Source: Paraburkholderia sp. ZP32-5 (GTDB taxonomy: Bacteria > Pseudomonadota > Gammaproteobacteria > Burkholderiales > Burkholderiaceae). Taken from it: a stretch of 64,000 nt of DNA. Below are positions 25,147-33,020 of the stretch, piece by piece (position 1 is the stretch's first letter; each line of letters starts with the position of its first letter). The stretch covers positions 1,612,001 through 1,676,000 of the forward strand of contig NZ_JAJEJP010000001.1 in NCBI RefSeq assembly GCF_021390495.1. The letters run 5' to 3'. The translations under genes and the position numbers were made by a program. Under the pieces are notes generated by a model, which saw nothing but the letters and a program-made list of their open reading frames with translations, was not told the origin of the DNA and made no database searches.

Positions 25147-25346
25147 CAGCAGGCGCGGGCAACGGCGTGACGTGCGTCAGAGTGAGTGTCGCGCCGACGC
25201 CGCGCTGCATCAGATCGAAACGTGTCGTTCGCGCGGCGAGGCATTCACGTCCATGAACAATGCTGTGCGGTCGCTCCAACACGCACGAGCGGCCACCAAC
25301 CGGTTAGCACCGTTCACTAGCCGTCACCACTCACACCTGCTGACTA

Positions 25347-26666
25347 CTACCGCTTCCCACCCCGCTTGCTGGCGCGCGCATCCGTGCTCGAAGCCGCCGG
25401 TACGAAATCAACGCACAGCACTTGCGTGCCGTCGCGCTCGAACGCGATCGCCGCGGTGTAGCAATCCTGACCATCGGCGAGCGAATAGTGCGGGCCCATC
25501 ATCGCGACACGCCCCGGCGCCGCCAGCGCGTGGCGGAAATACGCGCGCCGCGACCAGTTGGCGCGCGTCTGCGCATAGAGCGGCGCGAGCCGTCGGGGCG
25601 GTGGCGGCACCGAGGCCGCGGTCACTGACGGAAGCGTCTGCTCGCCCTGATCATCGGTGACGAACACGCGGCGTGCTTCCGGCAGATGCCAGACCTTTTG
25701 CGCGGCCAGCTCGAGGTCGCCGGTTGCCTCGTAGGCATCGGCGGCGGCGAGCACCGCTTCGGCGAACCCCTCGAAGCCGAGCCGCTGGTGGCCCGCGTGC
25801 GCGCGCTCGTAATCGGCGAACTTGCTCCAGATCGATGCGACGAGTGCCGGCACTTTCGCGCACGCGGCCTGCACCGAGCTTTTCGGCTGACCGAACCAGA
25901 AGCCCTGCACGAAATCGACGTCGGCCTGCATCAGGATCATCAGTTCCTCGTCGGTTTCGACGCCCTCGGCGAGTACCAGCGTGCCCGACTGATGAAGCAT
26001 CGCGATCAGGTGGCTGATCATCGATTCGTCGCCCTCGCGTTTGCCGGCGCGCGCGACGAGCGAGCGGTCGAGCTTGACGATGTCGGGGCGAAAGCGCCAC
26101 ACGCGATCGAAATTCGAAAAGCCGGTGCCGAAGTCGTCGATCGCAATCAGGAAGTCGCGCGGTTGCGACGCGGCGAGCATGCTGGCGACAGCGGATTCAT
26201 CGTCGGCGGGCTGTTCGAGCACTTCGATCACGATGCGCTCCTGCGCGAGGCCGAAATGCGCGGACAGCTCATCGATGAAGGCACGCTGCGGCCAGCCGGT
26301 CTCGAACACCTGCGGCCGCGTGTTCAGAAACAGCCATCCGGTGCTGATGCCTTGCTCCATGAAATTCGCGACGTGCAGGCAGCGCGCGATGCGGTCGAGC
26401 TCGCGCGCCTCGGCGGCCGAGCGCGTGCCGGAAAACAGCACATCGGGCGAAACGGGCAGGCCGACCGGGTCGAACGCGCGCAGCAGACCCTCGTAGCCGA
26501 CCACGCACTGATGCGTGACCGACAGCACCGGCTGGAACACGCTGTGCAGTGTCAGCGCCCGCCATGTCGCGGTCCAGCCGGACTCGCCGCGGACCAGATG
26601 CGGGAGCAGACCGCTCAGAGTCAATTCGCTGACGGATGGCATGGACGCGGGCATGAGAGCTGACAT
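25347..26666 (-). CDS. EAL-domain cyclic di-GMP phosphodiesterase
   Basis: A 439-residue cytoplasmic protein. Residues about 35-285 form an EAL domain that should hydrolyse cyclic di-GMP. The signature is EGL (E59) in GYEGLLRAF; other active-site segments are present: LNTRP, VIEVLE, AIDDFGTGFSN, VKLDRSL, AEGVET and VQGFWFG. All metal and catalytic positions expected for an active enzyme seem intact. The C-terminal 150 residues form a separate domain ending in a beta-rich segment (QDCYTAAIAFERDGTQVLCVDF), perhaps a sensory PAS/Cache-like module as in YkuI; that is a guess. No GGDEF domain or membrane span is present. The start at 26666 has AAGAG upstream. Confidence 0.88.
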   Translation of the reverse strand: MSALMPASMPSVSELTLSGLLPHLVRGESGWTATWRALTLHSVFQPVLSVTHQCVVGYEGLLRAFDPVGLPVSPDVLFSGTRSAAEARELDRIARCLHVANFMEQGISTGWLFLNTRPQVFETGWPQRAFIDELSAHFGLAQERIVIEVLEQPADDESAVASMLAASQPRDFLIAIDDFGTGFSNFDRVWRFRPDIVKLDRSLVARAGKREGDESMISHLIAMLHQSGTLVLAEGVETDEELMILMQADVDFVQGFWFGQPKSSVQAACAKVPALVASIWSKFADYERAHAGHQRLGFEGFAEAVLAAADAYEATGDLELAAQKVWHLPEARRVFVTDDQGEQTLPSVTAASVPPPPRRLAPLYAQTRANWSRRAYFRHALAAPGRVAMMGPHYSLADGQDCYTAAIAFERDGTQVLCVDFVPAASSTDARASKRGGKR

Positions 26667-27302
26667 GGGACTCTTGCGGCAAGCGGGTGAAGGGGTACGT
26701 AACCCCCATCGGCGCACAGCAATCGATCGCCCGAGGCGTCGCCGGGGCAACACGAATACGGCCCGGGAACGCGGAGAGCGACGCCAGCCATGCTGGACTC
26801 CGGCGAATTGGTCAAAACGAGTCTAGCAGCTTGCAACACGTATTAATGTGCGGGTAATCACAAACGCCCGAGCGAGAAAATCGCCTGCAAACCGGTCGCG
26901 ATCGACCGGTCGGCGGCGCGTCGAGAGCCCGTGCGCCGGAGCGTTTCGCGCGCTTGCCATGCGCGAAAACCGATTCTCAATCGTAGTCGCTTGCCGTACC
27001 AAGCCGAGCGTAGCAGGGCGGTAAGCTGCCGCCCGCCAAACTCCAGGCAAGGACGGTGCTCAGATGTTAGCGCCCGCTGTGAGGCCCGTGCGGGCTTGCT
27101 GCGGGGCCTTGCCGGCCGCGCTGTCAGCGGTTTTTGCCTGCGCCGCGCAAGCGCTCGCATGGCGGGCAAAGACCGGATTCATGCGTCGCCGTGCTTGCGG
27201 GTGGACTGGCGGTGCGCTCGCAGGTGCGTTCGCAGGCCCGCTCATCGGCAGGTTCCGCGAGCGACGGGTATGCTGCTGCTTTTCGTGAAAAGGAGAACAG
27301 GC
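26667..27302. other. Gene-poor region of 636 bases
   Basis: No credible gene was found on either strand; open frames here are short, Arg/Cys-rich and overlap one another. It contains the near-palindrome at 26891-26910 and must hold the promoters of the EAL gene (minus) and the monooxygenase-like gene (plus). A degraded gene cannot be excluded. Confidence 0.4.
26891..26910. repeat. 20-bp inverted repeat
   Basis: ACCGGTCG (26891-26898) and CGACCGGT (26903-26910) are perfect complements around CGAT. It lies about 225 bases upstream of the EAL gene start and could be a regulator binding site. No T tract follows. Confidence 0.5.
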
Positions 27303-27593
27303 ATGGCGGAAATCGCAGTCGTCGCAATTTCGGTGGCAAAGCCGGGTTATGAAGAGCAATTGCGCGCGGCGCTCGAAGGGATCGTCGGCCCGACGCGCAA
27401 CGAGCAGGGTGCGCTGCAGTACGACCTGCATCGCGATGTGCAGGAGCCGCGCCGGTTTGTGTTCGTCGAGCGCTGGGAAAGCCAGGAAGCGCTCGCCGCG
27501 CATGCGAAATCCGCGCATATCCAGGCGTATCGGAAAGCCGTCGCGGATTGGGTTGAACACTCGGAAATTCGCGTGGTGTCGAAGATCGCCTGA
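27303..27593 (+). CDS. Antibiotic biosynthesis monooxygenase-like (ABM) protein
   Basis: A 96-residue dimeric alpha-beta barrel protein of the ABM/YgiN type. It reads MAEIAVVAISVAKPGYEEQL at the start, then GALQYDLHRDVQEPRRFVFVERWES and HAKSAHIQAY, the standard pattern of the fold. Such proteins include quinol monooxygenases and small-molecule oxygenases that need no cofactor, but substrate cannot be inferred. AGGAGA lies eight bases before the ATG at 27303; the frame is open upstream but without protein-like sequence. The gene is isolated. Confidence 0.87.
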   Translation: MAEIAVVAISVAKPGYEEQLRAALEGIVGPTRNEQGALQYDLHRDVQEPRRFVFVERWESQEALAAHAKSAHIQAYRKAVADWVEHSEIRVVSKIA

Positions 27594-27776
27594 GTTTCGA
27601 TGCGGGTGTCAGCGGAAGTGAATGCGCCGGGCCGGCGGCCGGCAGCGGTGCGGAATAACCCGCAAAGACGGTGCTGCGAGCCGAGGGACTGAGACGAGCT
27701 GGGGAACAACGTAGCGCGCGAACCGGTACGGCGGCCTTCGAGCCGCCGCGTATGCCACAGGGCGCGCCGCCGACGA

Positions 27777-28034
27777 TCAGTGAGTCGCTTGCGGGACGTC
27801 GAGAATCAGGATGATGGTCCAGTCCGCGTCGCCGTCATGATGGTACTGGCGCTCCGCGACGATGAACGGCTGCTGCTTGCCAGCTGGGCCGAGAAACAGC
27901 ACATCGCCTTCCATCGGCAGGCATTCGACGGGCGGCAGCGCAAGGTAGGCTTCCTGGCCGCCACGCGGCATCAGTTTTTCGATTTTGCGAGATGCTGCTT
28001 CGGTCCATTCGATATCTAGCTGGATATTGCTCAT
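27777..28034 (-). CDS. Conserved small protein of unknown function
   Basis: An 85-residue soluble protein, MSNIQLDIEWTEAASRKIEK at the start and ending in a hydrophobic beta strand (DWTIILILDVP). No signal peptide, membrane span or known motif is seen. A strong GGAGG lies six bases before the ATG at 28034, which supports translation. Composition (Pro/Gly turns between short strands) suggests a small beta-rich domain. No function is assigned. It lies alone between the ABM gene and a terminator-bounded exported protein gene on the same strand. Confidence 0.7.
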   Translation of the reverse strand: MSNIQLDIEWTEAASRKIEKLMPRGGQEAYLALPPVECLPMEGDVLFLGPAGKQQPFIVAERQYHHDGDADWTIILILDVPQATH

Positions 28035-28201
28035 GCTGTCCTCCGCACCAGGGTGCGCACGGGTTAGGGATGCCGGCGGGGCCGCCGGTCGGTGCGCGAC
28101 TTTAGCATACCGAACGCGCCGCGCCGCCGGGCCTTGCGCGGTGATGCCCGGGCGTTCGACACAACGCTTTGCCGAACCATCTTCGACATTGATCGGGTCA
28201 C

Positions 28202-28241
28202 AAAAAAGCCGAAACCGGCGGACGCCAGCTTCGGCTTTTTT
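28202..28241 (-). terminator. Intrinsic terminator (works on both strands)
   Basis: AAAAAAGCCGAA (28202-28213) pairs with TTCGGCTTTTTT (28230-28241) around a GC-rich loop. It lies 40 bases after the stop of the minus-strand gene at 28283-28522 and provides T tracts for both directions. Confidence 0.85.
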
Positions 28242-28282
28242 ACCTTCACGGCAACGCCGCGAAGCGGGACTGTGACGCGTTA

Positions 28283-28522
28283 TCAGGTACCCGACGCGTC
28301 GGCAGCCTTCTTGTGATGATGCGGAGCCATCTTATGCTGCTTGGCCGGCATGGCAGGTGCGCTTTCCATCGATTGCTGGCGGTTTTGCAGATCCTGCGCG
28401 CGCTGTTCGATGTCCGCGGCCTTGGCCGGATCGGTACTCGTCGTGATGCCGTTGTCCTGCGCATAGGCCGCGCCCGCCGCGGCACAAAGGGAAACCAGGA
28501 TCGCCAGGGACACTTTCTTCAT
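28283..28522 (-). CDS. Small exported His/Lys-rich protein
   Basis: A 79-residue protein with a signal peptide MKKVSLAILVSLCAAAGAAYA cut before QDNG, leaving a mature part of about 57 residues. The mature part has a helical Gln-rich stretch (IEQRAQDLQNRQQSM) and a C-terminus rich in His and Lys (KQHKMAPHHHKKAADASG) that could bind metal ions. No family is recognised. GGAGG at seven bases before the ATG at 28522 fixes the start over the longer frame to 28597. A terminator follows, so it is monocistronic. Confidence 0.78.
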   Translation of the reverse strand: MKKVSLAILVSLCAAAGAAYAQDNGITTSTDPAKAADIEQRAQDLQNRQQSMESAPAMPAKQHKMAPHHHKKAADASGT

Positions 28523-28790
28523 CGTTACCTCCGTAGAGTGGTGGTGGACCCGAGTATTGCCTGTCCGTTGGGAAAGACAATGCATTCTATCGAGCAAACT
28601 CTACTCCAGCGGATGGCTTTGTAACGACGATGAACATTTGTTACATCTCGTAACGCCCGCGCACGGCAAAGGCCCCGGCGCCTTGTGGGAGTTGACACGG
28701 CGCTCGCCAGGGCCTGAAGCGATTGCTCCATCGCGTGCGTGGTTTGGACAAGGCCGTCGCGAGATCGAACCGCGCGACCCGTTGGCGCGG

Positions 28791-29579
28791 TCAGAACCAG
28801 CCGATAGCCCGGTACACGTGGAATTGCGCAATGCCAATCAGCTCATGCAGCGCGATTTCCGCCGCCACGAGATTGCCGACGTGCGGCAGCACGCCGAGCC
28901 GCGCGTGCCGGGCGCTCGAAATCTGCGGCTGCGGCGCGATGCCGAAACAGCGGAAGTCGAGCAGCGCGCGCGGCATCTGATACGCGGATGTGACGAGGAT
29001 CAACGTGTCGTAATGTGATTGCCCGACAATGGCGGCGACATTGCGGGCGTTTTCATAGGTCGTGCGGCTGGTCTTTTCGAGCACGATGTCCGAGCGCGCT
29101 ACCTGATGGCGCAGCAGGTAAGGCAGGTAGGTATCGGCTTCGGTCGCGCTATGCCGCTGGGGATTGCCGCCGCTCACGATCACCTGGCAGGTGGCCGCCG
29201 TCTGCTTGCAGGCGGCGTAGTTTCGCGCGCTGACGTCGATGCGCGAGAGCGCGTCGCGTGGCGGCACGAGCACGTCGTCGTCATCGTAGACCGTACCGCC
29301 ACCAAGCAGGATGATCGCGGTGCGCGGTGCGAACGTGGCCGGCGCGGCGCTTTGTCGATGCGGCTGCGCGAGATCGAGCAGCGGGGCGGTTAGCCAGCCG
29401 GCCGCGAGCAGCCAGAACAGTGCGATCGTGCACACGATGAGGGGGCGGCGCGCACGCTTCCATAGCACGATTGCTGCAAAAAAAAGCGCCAATAAAGTGA
29501 ATAGAATCAATTTAAATGGGGTAACGTATGTCTTTCGGGATAAATCTACGGGCTTGCCATCGCGCCGCGGCGGTTGCAT
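28791..29579 (-). CDS. YdcF-type DUF218 membrane protein (ElyC/SanA-like)
   Basis: A 262-residue protein. Two hydrophobic helices near the N-terminus (about residues 21-41 and 46-66) anchor it in the inner membrane, and the rest is a DUF218 domain outside: TAIILLGGGTVYDD, CQVIVSGGNPQ, TSRTTYENARNV and LVTSAYQMPRA are its recognisable blocks. E. coli relatives ElyC and SanA affect envelope integrity and peptidoglycan or enterobacterial common antigen handling. It could play a similar envelope role here. The start at 29579 is the furthest ATG and is uncertain, because no ribosome site is visible; a start nearer to the first helix is possible. The gene seems to stand alone. Confidence 0.85.
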   Translation of the reverse strand: MQPPRRDGKPVDLSRKTYVTPFKLILFTLLALFFAAIVLWKRARRPLIVCTIALFWLLAAGWLTAPLLDLAQPHRQSAAPATFAPRTAIILLGGGTVYDDDDVLVPPRDALSRIDVSARNYAACKQTAATCQVIVSGGNPQRHSATEADTYLPYLLRHQVARSDIVLEKTSRTTYENARNVAAIVGQSHYDTLILVTSAYQMPRALLDFRCFGIAPQPQISSARHARLGVLPHVGNLVAAEIALHELIGIAQFHVYRAIGWF

Positions 29580-29775
29580 CGTCGGTTCGTGGAGAGAACG
29601 CTAACATGACGTTCAAACGGGGTTCCGAAACCGAGACCCGGCAGCGTCTGGCGGGAATTCCGCCGCTCGACACGCGGCGAGCTTCCGGGCAGCGGCGGGT
29701 GCCGCGCAAGTTACCGGTGGCGCGGTGACGCGTAGGCATCGATGTGTCATGGCTGCACTTTAAGAAAGAAGTGAG

Positions 29776-30096
29776 ATGACGACGTATTCCAACGAAGCGG
29801 TACTCGAAGCGCTGCGGCGAGCGCAATATCGTCAGGTTCCCTGGGCCAGACGGCCAGGCGTATTCCAATATCTTCGCGCGCTGGGTTTGATGGACACCGT
29901 CCGGCAGCGCACCGTCGCGCCGGCGCCGGGTTTTCATGCGCCAGTCGACATCGCGGTACTGACCGAGCGGGGCAAAGCCGAATTCGCGCGGCTCGAGCAT
30001 GACGAACGGCTGCTCACATGGACCGTGCAGCGCGTGAACGACTATGTGGTGGTCGCGCCCGAGCCGCAGGCCGCCGCCGCCGAAATCAGGTCTTAG
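29776..30096 (+). CDS. Hypothetical small protein, possible winged-helix fold
   Basis: A 106-residue soluble protein. The central part FQYLRALGLMDTVRQRTV and TERGKAEFARLEHDERLL resembles a winged-helix domain of the kind ending in a T-x-x-G-x-x-x-x wing helix, but a helix-turn-helix cannot be assigned firmly. No signal or membrane span. A weak GAAG-type ribosome site precedes the ATG. The gene is divergent from the YdcF-like gene. Function unknown. Confidence 0.55.
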   Translation: MTTYSNEAVLEALRRAQYRQVPWARRPGVFQYLRALGLMDTVRQRTVAPAPGFHAPVDIAVLTERGKAEFARLEHDERLLTWTVQRVNDYVVVAPEPQAAAAEIRS

Positions 30097-30459
30097 ATCC
30101 AGGTTCACGACTCCTCACGTCCATAGTCCGCTCAGGCGCCTCGCCCGACCGGATGGGCTGATTTCCTTCGCCGCCCAGTCTGCGCAGCATGTCCGGCGGC
30201 GATCTCCCGTATCCTCGATAGTTACGAGACCGTGCCGTTGCATCGGCTGCCGTGCCGTGTGCAAAAAAAAGCCCGTATCGCGAAGATACGGGCGTACCGG
30301 AATTACTACTGCCACGCTGTGCTAATGGCGTTAAATCAGACTGGCAAGGCGCCCGGTGGTTCCCTGACATTCGCTGCCGTGCGAGCTTCGGCGCCCAGCT
30401 TTGCAACTGCCTCCTATCGAGCCGCGTGGCTGATCACACGGTCACGCGGGCCCGCCCCG
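30097..30459. other. Intergenic region, terminator only
   Basis: About 360 bases between convergent genes. The only recognisable element is the minus-strand terminator at 30263-30293. Open frames here have no protein-like composition. Confidence 0.5.
30263..30293 (-). terminator. Intrinsic terminator
   Basis: On the minus strand GCCCGTATC (30293-30285) pairs with GATACGGGC (30279-30271) around a five-base loop and is followed by eight T residues (30270-30263). The nearest upstream gene on that strand ends at 30460, giving a 3' untranslated tail of about 165 bases. Confidence 0.85.
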
Positions 30460-30714
30460 CTAGCGACGCCGCTGCGGGTCCCCGCGCGGCGCATCGGGAC
30501 GCGTGCGCACATTGCTGGCGATATCGCCCCGCAAATCGCCGCGAGGCGTCGGCGGGGTGAAATCGCGATTGTGCGCTTCGCTTTGCTGCCACGCTTCCAG
30601 AGTAGCCGCCCGGTCCGGCCGCCAGTTCCATCCTTGCGGACGTTGCTGGGCCGATGCCGCGGTAGCTATCGATGAAATCACAATGCCGCACAACAGCAGT
30701 GACATTGGTTTCAT
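30460..30714 (-). CDS. Small exported protein
   Basis: An 84-residue protein with a signal peptide MKPMSLLLCGIVISSIATAA ending near ASA before QQRPQ. The mature part is hydrophilic, rich in Arg, Pro, Gln and Asp (WNWRPDRAATLEAWQQSE), and probably flexible. No family recognised. AAGGGGAT lies before the ATG at 30714, so the longer frame reaching 30783 is rejected. A terminator lies downstream. Function unknown. Confidence 0.7.
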   Translation of the reverse strand: MKPMSLLLCGIVISSIATAASAQQRPQGWNWRPDRAATLEAWQQSEAHNRDFTPPTPRGDLRGDIASNVRTRPDAPRGDPQRRR

Positions 30715-30986
30715 GCTGAATATCCCCTTCAAGCCCATTGGTGCAAGGCCTGTTTGCATATGAGCAAAGGTAGGCCGGCTCAAGAAAGGACGCTGTAATT
30801 AATAGTAAATGGATGTTTCTCCGGGAGCGATCCGCGGTTTTGTGGGTCAGAGGCAGCGCAGCAACAGGAGGGTGCGTCGAGCGGAAAAAGGGCGCTGAAC
30901 CTTGCGCGCACGGACCGAAAGTGTCCGTCCGCAGCGAGCCAGATGGGTTCGCGGTGCGACGCGTGAATAGCGTGGCGGAGGGAGAT

Positions 30987-31014
30987 AAAAACCGGGCGCC
31001 CGCAGGCGCCCGGT
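30987..31014 (-). terminator. Intrinsic terminator after the transposase-domain gene
   Basis: ACCGGGCGCC (30991-31000) pairs perfectly with GGCGCCCGGT (31005-31014) around CGCA. On the minus strand it is followed by TTTT. It lies 16 bases after the stop at 31031, so transcription of that small gene probably ends here. Confidence 0.75.
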
Positions 31015-31030
31015 GACAACATAGTTTCGC

Positions 31031-31432
31031 TCAGGCCATCTTGACCGGGGCGCGCCACGATTCCGGATTGGTCCAGAACGCGCCGCGCAGACGGTCGCGG
31101 CTCGGCGGTGCCGGCGGTTTCGCGGCGGTGGCCCCGATGCGGCCGCGCAGCGAAATTTCACGGCCGCTGGTACCAAGCCGCTTCACAATCTCGGCGAGCG
31201 TGCCATCGGCCTGCCACTCGTCGAAGCGCCGGCGGCAAGTCGGCGGGGACGGATAGCGGCCCGGCAGCTTGGACCAGCCTTCGCCCGTCGACAACACCCA
31301 CAGCACAGCATTGACCACCGCGCGCGCTTCCACGCGCGGCCGTCCGCGCCGTTCGCTACGCGCCGGCTCGGCACAGAACAAAGCCTCGACCAGCGCCCAC
31401 TCGTTGTCTCTCAAATCGTCGAACAGCATCAT
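31031..31432 (-). CDS. Stand-alone IS5-type transposase N-terminal domain (DUF4096-like)
   Basis: A 133-residue protein. Residues about 5-85 match the DUF4096 domain at the N-terminus of IS5-family transposases: LRDNEWALVEALF, then RGRP, AVVNAVLWVL, GWSKLPGRYP and CRRRFDEWQADG. The DDE catalytic domain is absent and the frame ends in a basic Pro/Ala-rich tail, so it cannot transpose. GAGGTG stands before a double ATG at 31432. It has its own terminator and no visible terminal inverted repeats. A second gene with the same domain lies at 59834-60292. It may be a truncated element or a host-adopted DNA-binding protein. Confidence 0.78.
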   Translation of the reverse strand: MMLFDDLRDNEWALVEALFCAEPARSERRGRPRVEARAVVNAVLWVLSTGEGWSKLPGRYPSPPTCRRRFDEWQADGTLAEIVKRLGTSGREISLRGRIGATAAKPPAPPSRDRLRGAFWTNPESWRAPVKMA

Positions 31433-31834
31433 GTTTCACCTCAGCGAAGCTAACTCCGGTGCGCTGCCCCGCGCCGCGCACTCTTCACACACTCGAACTG
31501 GCGAGTGCCAAAGGGGACGGGCTTGCCACGGTCTGCTATTCAGTCATCATGGCGCCGACCCTATGCGCTTCTCAACGCATGAAGTGTGCCAATTTGATTT
31601 CAATCGCCTCAAAGCCCCGTGGCGGCGGGCTAGCGCGGGCGCCAACCAGGGCCGTATATGAATCCAAAAAACCCATCTCGCAAATCGGGACAATCACCAA
31701 TCTTGTGCAAACAGTCCCGGCCGGCGTGCGTTTGCGCCTTTTTGCTGCGGTGCGGCGAGCCGGCAAACAACACGGTTCAGTAAAGATTTAGCCTTACAAT
31801 GCGCATCAAATTGCGCTATTGATGAGGTGGGTAA
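31433..31834. other. Divergent intergenic region upstream of the LysR gene
   Basis: About 400 bases without a credible gene. Near its right end GCGCATCAAATTGCGC (31801-31816) has GCGCA/TGCGC arms, 19 bases before the LysR start, and could be an autoregulatory site. A GAGGTGG ribosome site follows at 31823-31829. Confidence 0.45.
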
Positions 31835-32737
31835 ATGAATGTGACGCTGCGGCAACTCAGGGTTTTCATCGAGGTCGCCCGGTTGCAAAGTTTCAGCCGG
31901 GCCGGCGATGAAATCGGTCTGACGCAGTCGGCGGTGAGTCGCTGCGTGCGTGAGCTCGAAGGCGAAATCGGCCTGAAGCTGATCGATCGCACGACGCGCG
32001 AGGTGCAACTCACCGACGTCGGGGGCAACCTCGTGTCGAGCGTGTCGCGGCTGCTGTCCGATCTCGACGACGCGTTGCGCGAAATTCGCGAAATCGGCGA
32101 GCAGCGCCGCGGCCGCGTGATCGTGGCGGCGAGCCCGACCGTCGCGTGCCGCCTGATGCCCCGGGTGGTGGCCTCGTGCGTGCGGCAGTTTCCGTACGTG
32201 ACGCTCGGTTTGCGCGACGATGTGCAGAGCGACGTGATGCGCAAGGTGAAGTCTGGCGAGGTCGACTTCGGCGTGATCATCGGTCCTTTCTCCGACGACG
32301 ATCTGCTCAGCGAGACGCTGATGACCGACTCGTTCTGCGTCGTCTCGCGCGACGACCACCCGCTCGCGGCGAGCGAGCAGGTGGCATGGAAGGATCTCGA
32401 CGGCGAGCAGCTCGTGATGCTCGATTACGCGTCCGGCAGCCGGCCGATCATCGACGCCGCCATGCAGGCGCAGGGCGTGAATGCCACCGTGGTTCAGGAG
32501 CTCGGCCATTCGGCGACCGTGTTCGGGCTGGTGGAGGCGGGCGTCGGTATCAGCGTGCTGCCGTGGCTCGCGTTGCCGCTGCCGGCGGGCGCGTCGCTCG
32601 TGGCGCGCGCGCTGGTGCCGCGCGCGGAGCGCCGCGTCGAACTGGTGCGGCGGCGCGATCGTTCGCTGTCGCCGGCGGCGGAGGCCGTGTGGGATCTGAT
32701 CCGGCAATTGCCGGCGCGGGCGGAGGAGTTGAACTAG
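31835..32737 (+). CDS. LysR family transcriptional regulator
   Basis: A 300-residue regulator. The helix-turn-helix domain is residues 1-62, with LRQLRVFIEVARLQSFSRAG and LTQSAVSRCVRELEGEIG. From about 90 on lies the periplasmic-binding-protein-like effector domain (RGRVIVAASPTVACRLMP through VFGLVEAGVGISVLPW). The effector and targets are not known. GAGGTGG precedes the ATG. The next gene on the same strand, an aminotransferase 280 bases on, is a possible target, but LysR regulators more often control a divergent gene, here the transposase-domain gene. Confidence 0.92.
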   Translation: MNVTLRQLRVFIEVARLQSFSRAGDEIGLTQSAVSRCVRELEGEIGLKLIDRTTREVQLTDVGGNLVSSVSRLLSDLDDALREIREIGEQRRGRVIVAASPTVACRLMPRVVASCVRQFPYVTLGLRDDVQSDVMRKVKSGEVDFGVIIGPFSDDDLLSETLMTDSFCVVSRDDHPLAASEQVAWKDLDGEQLVMLDYASGSRPIIDAAMQAQGVNATVVQELGHSATVFGLVEAGVGISVLPWLALPLPAGASLVARALVPRAERRVELVRRRDRSLSPAAEAVWDLIRQLPARAEELN

Positions 32738-33020
32738 CGCGTTCGCGGCGATTGGCGTGGCTTGGGTCGGTCGACGCCGTGCAGACTTGGGGCCGCAGAC
32801 TTCGCGGCGATACAGCGGAACTCACCGTCGGTTGCACATGGAATGTCTGATGTCTCCGCTGCTGCGCTGGCATCGTGTTCCCCAGCTCTCTCCACGCGCG
32901 GATTCCATCGCCCGCGTCGCCACTGCGCGAATGGCCGCCGCGCTAAACTACCCCCTTCCTTGAGCACGCTCGTTGAGTGTGCCTGCTGAATCTCCGTCCC
33001 CGATACATCCGGAAGCCTCG

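Noticed and set aside
31031..31432. Complete insertion sequence
   Set aside because: No DDE domain, no terminal inverted repeats and no target duplication could be found around the gene.
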